Source: Chromatiaceae bacterium (GTDB lineage: Bacteria > Pseudomonadota > Gammaproteobacteria > Chromatiales > Chromatiaceae). From it: a DNA stretch of 64,000 nucleotides. The DNA is taken from assembly GCA_024235395.1 (NCBI GenBank), contig JACKMK010000001.1, positions 930,001 to 994,000 of the forward strand, given 5' to 3'. How positions within the stretch are numbered: position 1 is the stretch's first letter; every line of letters begins with the position of its first letter. Positions 26,514 through 35,452 of the stretch are shown piece by piece. The translations under genes and the position numbers were made by a program. The notes beneath the pieces are model-generated. The model was not told the origin of the DNA. It saw only the letters and a list, made by a program, of their open reading frames with translations, and did not search any database.

Positions 26514-26861
26514 TCAAATCATGTGCGCACGCGGCTGATGCTGCGGTGCAGCGATATCGAAGCCGAGACGCGCCCAGGCGATGATGCCGCCACGCAGATT
26601 GACGACATTGCCGACACCCTGTTGACCGAGGAAGTTACAGGCATGATAGGAGCGTGCGCCGCTGCGGCAGTACAGCACGACATCTTTGTCTTTCGGCAGA
26701 TCGTGCATCCGCAAAGGAATAAGATGCATAGCGAGATGCTCGGAATTCGGCAACACGCCCTGCGCTACCTCGGCGTCGCTGCGGATATCGATCAGCGCGA
26801 TATCTTCTCCGGCATCGATGCGCGCCTTGAGATCCGCTGCATCAATTTCTTTAACAAACAT
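26514..26861 (-). CDS. rhd: Single-domain rhodanese, first gene of rhd-tusA-dsrE2
   Basis: 115 residues, one rhodanese domain. DIALIDIRSDAEVAQGVLP is the substrate-side strand and VVLYCRSGARSYHAC the active-site loop with the catalytic Cys. It has no signal peptide, so it is cytosolic. The expected role is to load sulfane sulfur onto TusA. It is divergent from cysG, with a 115-base gap that must carry both promoters. A 114-base gap to tusA shows no obvious terminator. Confidence 0.93.
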   Translation of the reverse strand: MFVKEIDAADLKARIDAGEDIALIDIRSDAEVAQGVLPNSEHLAMHLIPLRMHDLPKDKDVVLYCRSGARSYHACNFLGQQGVGNVVNLRGGIIAWARLGFDIAAPQHQPRAHMI

Positions 26862-26976
26862 CGCGACCTCGCAAGATTGTTGGGGGTCAAATGATCGATG
26901 TAGTATATTAATGAATCCTCATATAGTCAATCCGACGCACGCCGGACGACATTAACCGTGACGTAGCCAGGCCACT

Positions 26977-28413
26977 ATGCAACATCTACCCATATTCCTG
27001 TCCGTGCGCGATCAGCGCTGCGTGGTGATCGGCGGCGGCGAGATTGCGACCCGCAAGGTCGTGCAGCTGATGCGCTCCGGAGCAACGGTGCACGTCATCG
27101 CCCCGCAGTTGTGCCCGAGCCTGGCCAAGTTTGCCGGCGAAGGACGCCTGGAACACGTCGCGCGCGCCTACCGCGAGGGCGACCTCGACGGTGCCTACCT
27201 CGCATTCGCCGCGACAGACGACGAGACGGTCAATCAGGCGGTCGCCGTGGAAGGCGAACAACGCCGGGTGCCGGTCAACGTCGTCGACAACCCCGAACAC
27301 GGCAGTTTCATCATGCCCTCGGTCATCGATCGGTCGCCCGTCGTCGCCGCGGTGTCCACCGGCGGTGCATCGCCGGTGCTGGCCCGCTTGATCCGGTCAC
27401 GCCTCGAATCGGTGATCCCGGCCGGCTACGGCCGTCTCGCCGAACTCGCCGGCCGTTTCCGCGATCGCGTCAAACAGATGATCGCCGACCCCGCCGATCG
27501 CCGGCGTTTCTGGGACTGCATCCTGCAGGGTGGGGTCGCCGAGCGGGTGTTCTCCGGTCATATGCACGAGGCCGAGTTGCTGCTCGAGCGGGAACTCGAC
27601 CAGGCCCGGGAGCATGCGGGCATGGGCGAGGTCTACCTCGTCGGCGGCGGACCGGGCGACCCCGACCTGCTCACGTTCCGCGCGCTGCGCCTGATGCAGC
27701 AGGCCGATGTCGTCGTCTACGACCGCCTGGTTGCCAAGGCCGTGCTCGAGATGACACGCAGCGACGCGGAGCGCATCTACGTCGGTAAGGAACGCGACAA
27801 CCACGCGATGCGCCAGGAAGAGATCAACCAGCTCCTGGCCGACCTCGCGAAGCAAGGCAAGCGCGTCGTCCGGCTGAAAGGCGGCGACCCGTTCATCTTC
27901 GGACGCGGCGGCGAAGAGATCGATACCCTGGCCAGCCAGGGTGTGCCCTTCCAGGTGGTGCCCGGCATCACCGCGGCATCCGGCTGTGCAAGCTATGCCG
28001 GCATCCCGTTGACGCACCGGGACTATGCGCAATCGGTGACCTTCGTGACCGGCCACCTCAAAGACAACACCATGAACCTGAACTGGCCGCAGCTGGTGCA
28101 GCCGAATCAGACCGTGGTGTTCTACATGGGCCTGAAAGGGCTCCCGGTGATCAGCCGTGAACTGCAGGCCCACGGCATGCCGGGGGACACGCCCGCGGCA
28201 CTGGTCGAACAGGGCACGACCCATCAGCAGCGCGTGTACACCGCAACGGTCGAGACCTTGCCGGGTCTGGTGGAGCGGGCGAAACCGAAACCGCCGACGC
28301 TGATCATCGTAGGCGAGGTCGTACAACTGCACGGCAAGCTCGCGTGGTACAAGGCACCGGAACGCTCGGAACTCGGTGCGACGACGCCGATCACTCCGGG
28401 AACGGAGCTCTGA
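26977..28413 (+). CDS. cysG: Siroheme synthase CysG
   Basis: 478 residues, both halves complete. The N-terminal precorrin-2 dehydrogenase/ferrochelatase has the NAD-binding CVVIGGGEIATRKVVQLMR and VVDNPEHGSFIMP. From about residue 216 the uroporphyrinogen III methyltransferase follows (VYLVGGGPGDPDLLT, RLKGGDPFIFGRGGEE, PGITAASGCASYAGIPLTHR). It makes siroheme from uroporphyrinogen III for sulfite and nitrite reductases. No siroheme enzyme is in the window; the nearby sulfur genes point to a Dsr- or assimilatory-type user elsewhere. Confidence 0.97.
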   Translation: MQHLPIFLSVRDQRCVVIGGGEIATRKVVQLMRSGATVHVIAPQLCPSLAKFAGEGRLEHVARAYREGDLDGAYLAFAATDDETVNQAVAVEGEQRRVPVNVVDNPEHGSFIMPSVIDRSPVVAAVSTGGASPVLARLIRSRLESVIPAGYGRLAELAGRFRDRVKQMIADPADRRRFWDCILQGGVAERVFSGHMHEAELLLERELDQAREHAGMGEVYLVGGGPGDPDLLTFRALRLMQQADVVVYDRLVAKAVLEMTRSDAERIYVGKERDNHAMRQEEINQLLADLAKQGKRVVRLKGGDPFIFGRGGEEIDTLASQGVPFQVVPGITAASGCASYAGIPLTHRDYAQSVTFVTGHLKDNTMNLNWPQLVQPNQTVVFYMGLKGLPVISRELQAHGMPGDTPAALVEQGTTHQQRVYTATVETLPGLVERAKPKPPTLIIVGEVVQLHGKLAWYKAPERSELGATTPITPGTEL

Positions 28414-28443
28414 TCCAGCGAATCATCCGCCGGGCAAGGTGTT

Positions 28444-28923
28444 TCATTTCCCCCGCCAGCCCGCTGGCCGCAGCTGGTCGGTACGCAACTTGGGTGTGAA
28501 ATAGACGTCTGCATTGTCGAGATCGACATCTGTACCAGCATCATCGACCAGCGGTTGTTCGTAGTCCTTCCAGCCGCGCAGCCCGGTCTTCAACGACGAC
28601 ACATTGGTGTAACCCAACAGCTGCATCGAATGTGCCGCGAGCACGCTGCGGTATCCGGAGCGGCACACCACCACGACTTCCCGCGAGCGCGCTTCGACCA
28701 ACTCGGGTTCGGTCTCTTCGTAGTCCCATTCACAGGCCGATTCCAGAATGCCGCGCGGGACATTGAGCGAACCGGCGATGTGCATCGCCTGGTACTCGTA
28801 TGGCTCGCGAACATCGACGATCAGCAGATCCGGATTCTCCTGCAGGCGTTCCTCGAGATCCCACGGCATGATCTCCCTGACCTCGGTCAGGCAGTCACTG
28901 ACAAGTTCCAGAAAGTGTTTCAT
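28444..28923 (-). CDS. Rhodanese-like protein with C-terminal extension
   Basis: 159 residues. One rhodanese domain (LLIVDVREPYEYQAMHIAG; active loop VVVVCRSGYRSVLAA) is preceded by a 20-residue helix and followed by an acidic, disordered tail (DDAGTDVDLDNADVYF). No signal peptide. It converges with cysG (30 bases) and precedes narL on the same strand, read after narXL. A role in sulfur transfer near the Nar-like sensor is inference. Confidence 0.88.
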   Translation of the reverse strand: MKHFLELVSDCLTEVREIMPWDLEERLQENPDLLIVDVREPYEYQAMHIAGSLNVPRGILESACEWDYEETEPELVEARSREVVVVCRSGYRSVLAAHSMQLLGYTNVSSLKTGLRGWKDYEQPLVDDAGTDVDLDNADVYFTPKLRTDQLRPAGWRGK

Positions 28924-28953
28924 TTATCGCTCCAGACAGCGGAGTGCCGCGGG

Positions 28954-29610
28954 TCAGCTGGATTCACCGCCACGACCACAGATGTTTTGTTCCACGGCAA
29001 TCACGGCCGCCTCGACACGCGAATGCACGTCGAGCTTGCGCAGTATTGCCTTGACGTGCAGTTTCACGGTGCCGTCCGAGATGCCGAGATTGCGCGCGAT
29101 GACCTTGTTGCTCTGCCCTTCGGCGAGGTGGCACAGGATCTCGAGTTCACGCGGTGTCAGCTCGGCCAGTGAGCGCTGATTCGGTTCGTCCGCAGCCTCG
29201 CCCTGCACCGCCTTGGCGAGCACGATCGTCAGTTCGGGAGCCACCACCGTCTGTCCGGCGACGATGTCGTTCATCGCCTTTATCAGATCATCGGGTTCCA
29301 TGTCCTTCAGCAGGTACCCGCGCGCTCCGCTCTGCAGGGCGCTGACCACGTCCGCCTCCTCGCGACTGGTGGTCAGGATCACCACCGGCATCGAAACCTG
29401 ACGGCGGCGCAGTTCCTGCAGCACCTCGAGGCCGGACATCGTGGGCATGCGCATGTCCAGCAGCACCACATCCGGTGTCTTCTCCTCGACCCATTTGATG
29501 CCCTGTTCACAATCGCCGACCGCAGCGACCACCTCGATCCCGCGTCGTTCGAGCAACTCGCTCAGCCCCATGCGAAAAAGCGCGTGATCGTCGATCATCA
29601 AGACGCGCAT
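28954..29610 (-). CDS. narL: NarL/FixJ-family response regulator
   Basis: 218 residues from the ATG at 29610, which overlaps the narX stop in TGATG. The receiver has Asp52 (VVLLDMRMPTMSGL) and the switch Thr/Lys (VVILTTSREE, GYLLKDMEPDD). The LuxR-type HTH starts LTPRELEILCHLAEG and continues GISDGTVKLHVKAIL. Close in layout to NarL/NarP, which turn on nitrate and nitrite respiration genes. The paired kinase and the nap/nor island 11 kb away support this, but the real ligand is not shown, so the symbol is by similarity. Confidence 0.87.
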   Translation of the reverse strand: MRVLMIDDHALFRMGLSELLERRGIEVVAAVGDCEQGIKWVEEKTPDVVLLDMRMPTMSGLEVLQELRRRQVSMPVVILTTSREEADVVSALQSGARGYLLKDMEPDDLIKAMNDIVAGQTVVAPELTIVLAKAVQGEAADEPNQRSLAELTPRELEILCHLAEGQSNKVIARNLGISDGTVKLHVKAILRKLDVHSRVEAAVIAVEQNICGRGGESS

Positions 29611-31241
29611 CAGCTTATCCAACGTTGCTCGGCCGGCTGCCGGTTGGGCTTGGGCTGATAGAACAGTTCCACGCGGGTTCCCTCTCCCACCTCGCTTTCG
29701 ATGCGCAGATTACCACCCAGGCGACGCGCCCGCTCCTCCATGATCGACAGGCCGATGTGCTCGCCCGGGCGGCCGCGTTTCGCCGCGTCTTCGAATCCGA
29801 CGCCATCATCTTCGACCAACAGGCTGTAGGGCCCGCCACTGCGACAGCTGAACAACACCCGCACCGTATGGGCCTGGGCATGCTTGCGGATATTCGCCAG
29901 ACATTCCTGGGCGATGCGCAGAACCTGCATCTCCTCGGCAGACGACAGGTTGGGTTCGCGACATTCGTTCTGGAACAGCACGTGGATTCCGGTCTCCCTG
30001 CCGAAACGATCGACCTGCTTTTCCAGTGCCGAGATCAGACCGCGTTGATCGATCGGTGCACGGAAGCTGTTCAACAGCTCCCGCAGTTCGGTATGCGCCT
30101 CGTCCAGTCCCGCACGGATGCGTTGCGCATCCTTGGACGCTGCCTGGCTGCCGCCGTCCTGGTGCAACAGGTCCTCGAGCAGACGCACCTGAAACCGCAG
30201 GCTGGCCAGGGTCTGCGCCAGGGAATCGTGCAGCTCGTGGGCGAGCGTCGTACGCTCCTCCATGATCGACAGGCGGCGTGCCTCCTGGTCGGAGCGCTGT
30301 TTCGCGACCGCCATGCCGAGGTGGCTACCGACCGTCTGCAGCAGCTCGAGTATGTCCTCGCGACCGGAGATACCCGGCCGGTGTACGAAGACGTTGTACA
30401 TGCCGAGCAGCTCACCGTGGTAGTCGAGCGGCACCGACAGCAGCTCGATCTCGGCGGCACCGAACATCGCGCGTTTGAGCTGCCGCACGCAGTGCCGCGC
30501 CGGATTGTCGCATAGCACGTCACCGGCGGAGAGCGCCTTGCCGCATACGCACAGGGTCAGTGGCAACATCTCGCGCTCGCGCAACACTTCGTTGTTGACG
30601 CCGATCGATCCGATCACGCGCATGCTGCCATCGCCCTGTTCCAGGCGCACGGTGGCGGCCACACCGTTGACCATCTCTTTCAGAACCCGCAGGTAGCGCA
30701 GCAGCAGGTCCTCCAGATCATGCGCCTGGTTGATGCTCGCGGCGACCTCGTAGAGGATCTTCAAGGACGCCGTCTTTTGCGCCAGACGCGTGGTGTGCCG
30801 CGAGACACGGTTGTCCATGTCCTCGTAAAGCTCACTGAGTTCTTCGTTGAGACTGTCGATGTCGCTGACCATGGTCCCCAGGACGCCGCTGCCGTCGAGC
30901 GACAGACTGGCCCCGGGTTCTCCGGCGCACACGCGCGACACGGCTTCCTCGAGGCGTGCGAGCGGTTCGATCAAGTCGCCGCGCAGGCGGTGCAACCCGA
31001 CCAGGAATGCGAGGCATGCGACGACCACCGCGATCGCCAGTGCGCCGAGCGACAGGCGCGTGTCGCCGATCCCGGCCGACAGGGCCACCGTCGCCAGCAA
31101 CGCGAGCCCCAGGGCGCTGCCCAGTACGACCAGTGGAGCCAGTAGGCGGGCACCACTGAATATCCGCTGGATACGCCCGCCTATGCTCGCGCCGCGCGGG
31201 GGTTCGGTCACGTCTGCCGCGGGCTCTGCGTTGGTATTCAT
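29610..31241 (-). CDS. NarX-like sensor histidine kinase lacking a periplasmic sensor
   Basis: 543 residues from the ATG at 31241. Two membrane helices (about 33-56 and 63-84) are joined by a loop of only a few residues, so the nitrate-binding periplasmic domain and P-box of NarX/NarQ are missing. A HAMP-like segment and coiled coil follow. A GAF-like domain (about 190-340) has a cysteine set LPLTLCVCGKAL, VLCDN and RHCVRQ, reminiscent of the Cys cluster in the central module of NarX and of NreB-type redox sensors. HisKA_3 has the phospho-His in TLAHELHDSLAQTLASL and HATPase_c ends the protein. It overlaps narL. The signal is probably cytosolic (redox, NO or oxygen); that is inference. Confidence 0.85.
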   Translation of the reverse strand: MNTNAEPAADVTEPPRGASIGGRIQRIFSGARLLAPLVVLGSALGLALLATVALSAGIGDTRLSLGALAIAVVVACLAFLVGLHRLRGDLIEPLARLEEAVSRVCAGEPGASLSLDGSGVLGTMVSDIDSLNEELSELYEDMDNRVSRHTTRLAQKTASLKILYEVAASINQAHDLEDLLLRYLRVLKEMVNGVAATVRLEQGDGSMRVIGSIGVNNEVLREREMLPLTLCVCGKALSAGDVLCDNPARHCVRQLKRAMFGAAEIELLSVPLDYHGELLGMYNVFVHRPGISGREDILELLQTVGSHLGMAVAKQRSDQEARRLSIMEERTTLAHELHDSLAQTLASLRFQVRLLEDLLHQDGGSQAASKDAQRIRAGLDEAHTELRELLNSFRAPIDQRGLISALEKQVDRFGRETGIHVLFQNECREPNLSSAEEMQVLRIAQECLANIRKHAQAHTVRVLFSCRSGGPYSLLVEDDGVGFEDAAKRGRPGEHIGLSIMEERARRLGGNLRIESEVGEGTRVELFYQPKPNRQPAEQRWIS

Positions 31242-31255
31242 TCTCACGACAGTTC

Positions 31256-32404
31256 TCACGTTAGCAGGCCCGCACGCTGCAGCGCTGTGCGCATCGCGGC
31301 GCGGCGCGCGAGCGCGAGCGCGGACCCCAGCGCCTTGCCGCTCAGCCCCGGTTCGGCCAGGTCTTCCCGCCTGACCGCGCGTGCCGCCACGAACGCCGTA
31401 CGCAGCATCGCACCGAGCCGCGGATCGTCGAAGCGCGCCTCGCACACCAGGATCTCGGCCGCATTGTCGGCCTGTCCGTCCAGAGCGCGCCATTGCCGCG
31501 CCAGGTCGAACAGCGCATCGATGTCGGCATCCCGCGCCGCCGCACAGGCATCACGGGCCACCACGCTGCGCCGCAGAAGCTGCGTGGTGACACGATCGGC
31601 ACAGATGCCGGTGGCCAGCGACTGCGCATCGCTGTCGGTATCGACGCACTCCGCCAGTGTCGCGGCAAGCCGCACACCCGGGTCGGCGCTACGCGCTGCG
31701 ATGCGTTTCAACGTCGCCACCGGCGCGCTGTCCGGCGCCGCAGCATGCGCTACCGTCTCACCCAATGTCGCCGCGAGCCGGGGGATCAACACCCCCAGCG
31801 CGCCACAGCGGTGCAGTACCTCGAAGAACCGCCAGGGCTGCGCGGTCTGCATCGCCTTGAACATCTCGCGCCAGAGTCGCTCGCTGGTCAGTTGCCGCAT
31901 GTCGCCCCTTTCCACCATCTGGCACATCAGACGATGCGTCGAATGCGCGACGTGGAAACCGAACTGTCCCAGCTTCGCGGCAAACCGGGCGATGCGCAAC
32001 ACCCGCAACGGATCCTCGACGAACGCCGGAGACACATGCCGCAACAACCCGGCTGCGAGATCCTCGCGCCCGCCGAACGGATCGACGACGTCACCCTGTT
32101 CGTCCTGCGCGATCGCGTTTACCGTCAGGTCGCGCCGGCGCAGGTCCTCTTCGAGGGTGACGTCCGGGCCCGCCTCGACGGAGAAACCACGATAGCCGGC
32201 ACCGGTCTTGGTCTCGCGACGCGCCAGCGCGTACTCCTCGCCGGTCTGGGGGTGGCGATACACCGGAAAGTCCGGGTCGGCGGCGACATAGCCGGCCGCC
32301 CGCATCGCCGTCGCGTCGGCACCCATCACAACCCAGTCGCGCTCCACCACCGGCAGACCCAGCAGACCGTCGCGCACCGCACCACCGACGAGGTAGACCT
32401 TCAC
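31256..32404 (-). CDS. cca: CCA-adding tRNA nucleotidyltransferase
   Basis: 382 residues. The start is GTG with GGAGG 7 bases upstream. The head domain KVYLVGGAVRDGLLGLP matches E. coli Cca. The metal-binding pair is E-R-D (VVERDWVVMGA) where E. coli has D-R-D; Glu here should still coordinate metal. RRRDLTVNAIAQDEQGD and VEDPLRVLRIARFAAKLG follow. The C-terminal HD phosphohydrolase domain of E. coli Cca is absent. It adds or repairs the CCA end of tRNAs. It precedes narX by 14 bases on the same strand, so the two may be co-transcribed. Confidence 0.93.
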   Translation of the reverse strand: MKVYLVGGAVRDGLLGLPVVERDWVVMGADATAMRAAGYVAADPDFPVYRHPQTGEEYALARRETKTGAGYRGFSVEAGPDVTLEEDLRRRDLTVNAIAQDEQGDVVDPFGGREDLAAGLLRHVSPAFVEDPLRVLRIARFAAKLGQFGFHVAHSTHRLMCQMVERGDMRQLTSERLWREMFKAMQTAQPWRFFEVLHRCGALGVLIPRLAATLGETVAHAAAPDSAPVATLKRIAARSADPGVRLAATLAECVDTDSDAQSLATGICADRVTTQLLRRSVVARDACAAARDADIDALFDLARQWRALDGQADNAAEILVCEARFDDPRLGAMLRTAFVAARAVRREDLAEPGLSGKALGSALALARRAAMRTALQRAGLLT

Positions 32405-32480
32405 AACCGGCCTCCGCCGGCCACCCGGTCGCCCGGCCGCCGGTCGGCATTACACGCCAGAAACGACCTCGCACCCGGAC

Positions 32481-34313
32481 TCACGACGCCTCCGTGGCAG
32501 GGTTCAACACGGCCTCTTCCCGCTCACGGCGCTGCAGTTCCCACATCTCCCGGTAGACCCCGTGTGCGGCCAGCAGCTGGGCATGGCTGCCACGTTCGAT
32601 CACATGCCCGCCCGACATCACCAGGATCTGGTCCGCGTCGACCACGGTGGAGAGACGGTGCGCGATCACCAGCGTGGTGTGCCGCGCCGCCACCTCGGCC
32701 AGGGTCTCCTGGATCGCCTGCTCGGTGCGTGTATCGAGCGATGAGGTCGCCTCGTCGAAGATCAGGATCTGCGGCTGCTTGAGTATCGCGCGCGCTATCG
32801 CGACGCGCTGCTTTTCGCCGCCGGACAGCTTCAAGCCCCGTTCGCCGACCACGCTGTCCCAGCCGTCCGGCAACCCCTCGATGAAATCGAGGATATGCGC
32901 CATCTTGGCGGCATGGCGCACCTCCTCTCGGCTCGCACCCGGTCTTCCGTAGGCGATGTTGTAATAGATGCTCTCATTGAACAGCACGGTATCCTGCGGG
33001 ACTATCCCAATCGCCGCGCGCAGGCTGTCCTGGGTCACCTCGCGCACATCCTGTCCGTCGATCGTTACTGCACCGGCGTTGACGTCATAGAAGCGGTAGA
33101 TCAAACGGGCCAGGGTCGATTTGCCCGCTCCGCTGTGTCCGACAACCGCCACTTTTTTGCCCGCAGGCACCTCCAGATCGAGGCCGTGCAGGATCCGCCG
33201 TTCCGGCTGGTAGCCGAAATCGACCCCGTCGAATCGGATACTGCCACCGCTGACGACCAGGTCCCGTGCGCTCGGCGCGTCGGTGATCTCGGGTGCGCGC
33301 TCCAGCAGTTTGAAGATCAGATCCATGTCCGCCAGCGAATACTTGATCTGCCGATACACGATGCCCAGGAAGCCGAGCGGAATGAACAGCTGCAGCAGGA
33401 ACGCATTCAACAGCACCAGGTCACCGATGCTGATCTCACCGGCGACCACGCCGCGCATTGCCAGATACATCACCAGGGTCACCCCGAGCGCGATCACCGC
33501 TCCCTGGCCGAAGTTGAGGATCGACATCGAGGTCTGGCTCTTGACCGCCCAGCCCTCCCAATCCGCGAGGGTGCCGTCATAGCGGGCCAGTTCCATGCGC
33601 TCGTTGCCGAAGTACTTGACGGTCTCGTAGTTGATCAGGCTGTCGAACGCCTGGGTGTTGGCCTGCGAATCCAGCCGGTTCATGAAATGCCTGAAATCCA
33701 TGCGCCACTCGGTGATCGCAAAGGTCACGAGCACGTACACCACGACCGAGCCGAACATCGCCAGCGCAAAGGCCGGCGCATAGTCACGCAACAGTATGAA
33801 CGCCACCAGAGTGAACTCGACGAGGATGGGAAGTACGCTGAACGCCATATAGTTCAGGATCTGGCTGACCGATCGGGTGCCGCGCTCGAGGTCTCGGCTG
33901 ACTGCGCCGGTCTTGCGATCGAGATGGAAGCGCAGCGACAGCCGGTGCAGGTGTTCCAGCACCCGGGTCGAGAGGCGGCGCATCGCCCGGTAACGCACTT
34001 TCGCAAACACCACGTCGCGCAGTTCGTTGAACAGCGACGCACTGAGCTTCAGGGCGCCGTAGGCGACCAGCAGGGACACCGGCAGCACCGCGGCGAGTAC
34101 CGCAGGGTCGTCCTTGGCGTGTTCGAAATGCTCGACGATGTGCTTGAGCACGACCGGCACCCCGACATTGGCCACCTTCGACAGTATCAGGCAGCCCAGG
34201 GCGAACAGTGCGCGGCCGCGAAACTCCCACAGAAACGGCAGCATCCCCTTGAGGTTGTGCCAATCCCGGCGATCCTTGTGGACTTGAGGCGCACTGCCCC
34301 CCATATTCATCAT
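32481..34313 (-). CDS. ATM1-type ABC exporter (heavy-metal/glutathione-conjugate family)
   Basis: 610 residues, a half-transporter with six membrane helices (residues 35-320) and an ATPase: Walker A GHSGAGKST (392-400), signature LSGGE (496-500), Walker B ILIFDEAT (516-523) and the H-loop IAHRLSTV. The segment NYETVKYFGNERMELARYD and RMDFRHFMNRLDSQANT are hallmarks of the ATM1/HMT subfamily, which exports glutathione persulfide or metal-glutathione conjugates. It works as a homodimer in the inner membrane. Divergent from the S24-like gene across 65 bases. Confidence 0.93.
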   Translation of the reverse strand: MMNMGGSAPQVHKDRRDWHNLKGMLPFLWEFRGRALFALGCLILSKVANVGVPVVLKHIVEHFEHAKDDPAVLAAVLPVSLLVAYGALKLSASLFNELRDVVFAKVRYRAMRRLSTRVLEHLHRLSLRFHLDRKTGAVSRDLERGTRSVSQILNYMAFSVLPILVEFTLVAFILLRDYAPAFALAMFGSVVVYVLVTFAITEWRMDFRHFMNRLDSQANTQAFDSLINYETVKYFGNERMELARYDGTLADWEGWAVKSQTSMSILNFGQGAVIALGVTLVMYLAMRGVVAGEISIGDLVLLNAFLLQLFIPLGFLGIVYRQIKYSLADMDLIFKLLERAPEITDAPSARDLVVSGGSIRFDGVDFGYQPERRILHGLDLEVPAGKKVAVVGHSGAGKSTLARLIYRFYDVNAGAVTIDGQDVREVTQDSLRAAIGIVPQDTVLFNESIYYNIAYGRPGASREEVRHAAKMAHILDFIEGLPDGWDSVVGERGLKLSGGEKQRVAIARAILKQPQILIFDEATSSLDTRTEQAIQETLAEVAARHTTLVIAHRLSTVVDADQILVMSGGHVIERGSHAQLLAAHGVYREMWELQRREREEAVLNPATEAS

Positions 34314-34378
34314 GATAGAATTCTCAGCAATTTCAGAAGGTTCGCGCCGGGCGCAACCAGCTTAGCAGAGTCACCGGG

Positions 34379-34741
34379 ATGCAAAAGCCTCCAATCAACG
34401 ACCCTTTGAGCAGCTGCAGCAGCTCCGAACCCTTCGCGCTGCAGGTGATCGGCGACAGCATGGAACCGGAGTTTCCGGACGCCTGCATCGTCGTGATCGA
34501 ACCCACCGACTGGTGTCAGCACGGCATGTTCATCATGGCGCTGGTCGAGGGCGTACGCTGGTTCCGCCAGTACCTGAAGGATGCCGGGGGCGAACGCCTG
34601 GTGGCCCTCAACGACCTCTACCCGCCGATCGACCTGACCGGCCTGGATTGGAAGGTCGAAGGCATCATCATGCAGCGCACGCTGCGCCGCCACCAGACAC
34701 CGTCCGGCCGACGCGAGGTCAAACACTATAAATACGCCTGA
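34379..34741 (+). CDS. Stand-alone S24/LexA-like protein without a DNA-binding domain
   Basis: 120 residues. VIGDSMEPEF carries the nucleophile Ser of the S24 (LexA/UmuD-like) fold, and NDLYPPIDLTG resembles the fold's C-terminal part. The expected catalytic Lys position reads Arg (VEGVRWFRQYL, where active members have a V-K-R pattern). The N-terminus is only about 20 residues, so there is no helix-turn-helix. It may be a non-proteolytic member or use the Arg differently. Divergent from the ABC exporter gene. Function unknown. Confidence 0.75.
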   Translation: MQKPPINDPLSSCSSSEPFALQVIGDSMEPEFPDACIVVIEPTDWCQHGMFIMALVEGVRWFRQYLKDAGGERLVALNDLYPPIDLTGLDWKVEGIIMQRTLRRHQTPSGRREVKHYKYA

Positions 34742-34778
34742 GCGATGCCCGCCACCACGCCGGCCGCGGAAGCGAATT

Positions 34779-34807
34779 GCCGATGCCGATGCCGATGCCG
34801 ATGCCGA
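34779..34807. repeat. Short tandem repeat, GCCGAT x 4.7
   Basis: Four exact copies of GCCGAT and a partial fifth lie between the S24-like gene and the exported protein gene. A hexamer array like this can change copy number by slippage. It is outside the coding regions I accept, so no coding effect is expected; it lies about 105 bases before the next start. In the stretch 34742-34913 I see nothing else. Confidence 0.85.
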
Positions 34808-34913
34808 AATCAGACCCGGCGCGAGCGACGCAGCGCCCTGGGAACCTAAACATCTTCAAAACAGCGCCTCGTTCGTGCGAGCATTGTCCGGCACAACCAG
34901 ATCCGGAGTGATG

Positions 34914-35450
34914 ATGCCGTTTCGCAAGATCGTGCTTTTCGCCGCTTTGGCAGGTACCCAGGTCGCCGCTGCCGACATCTCCGCAGTGACCTCGGATGGT
35001 CGCGCCGTCACGCTGCGCGCCGACGGCACCTGGTCCTTCGTGACCGAACCCGGGGCACCTGCAGTGGATGGCCAGCACCTGGCCAAGCTGACCCTGGAAC
35101 ACAAGGTGAACCTCGCGCGCGGCTGTCGCCTCGGGCTGCGTCTGCAAAACGACCTGTCCGACCAGATCCGCACCATGGTGCTGCGTTTCACCGCTTTCAA
35201 GGAAGACCAGATCGCGTTCGAGACGGTCAGCCGCGGCTATTCCTATATCAAGCCGACCGCGTCTCAATACCAGGAGATCAGTTTCCGCGGAATCGACTGC
35301 GACGAGATACGTGCCGTCGAGGTCAGCGCCGCCCGCAACTGCCATGTCGGCGATCTGACCAAGTACACCGCCACCGCCGAGCACTGCCTCAAGTTGATCG
35401 ACGTCGCACCCAGCTCGATGCTGCCGATCCACAAGGAAAAGGGCGAATGA
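34914..35450 (+). CDS. Exported hypothetical protein, 178 aa
   Basis: The start at the second of two adjacent ATGs is set by GGAG 5 bases upstream. A signal peptide (MPFRKIVLFAALAGTQVAAA) is followed by SDGRAVTLRADGTWSFV, a short beta motif seen at the start of several exported proteins of unknown role. Three or four later cysteines (RGCRLGL, GIDCDEIR, RNCHVGD, EHCLKLI) could form disulfides. I do not recognise the full family. It converges with the CbiX-like gene, with two bases between stops. Confidence 0.72.
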   Translation: MPFRKIVLFAALAGTQVAAADISAVTSDGRAVTLRADGTWSFVTEPGAPAVDGQHLAKLTLEHKVNLARGCRLGLRLQNDLSDQIRTMVLRFTAFKEDQIAFETVSRGYSYIKPTASQYQEISFRGIDCDEIRAVEVSAARNCHVGDLTKYTATAEHCLKLIDVAPSSMLPIHKEKGE

Positions 35451-35452
35451 GC

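Noticed and set aside
26862..26976. FNR box upstream of cysG/rhd
   Set aside because: TTG-TTGGGG-TCAA in this stretch has 13 bases rather than 14 and the wrong inner bases, so it does not fit the motif.
34779..34807. CRISPR-like array
   Set aside because: The repeat unit is only six bases with no spacers, so it is a simple tandem repeat.
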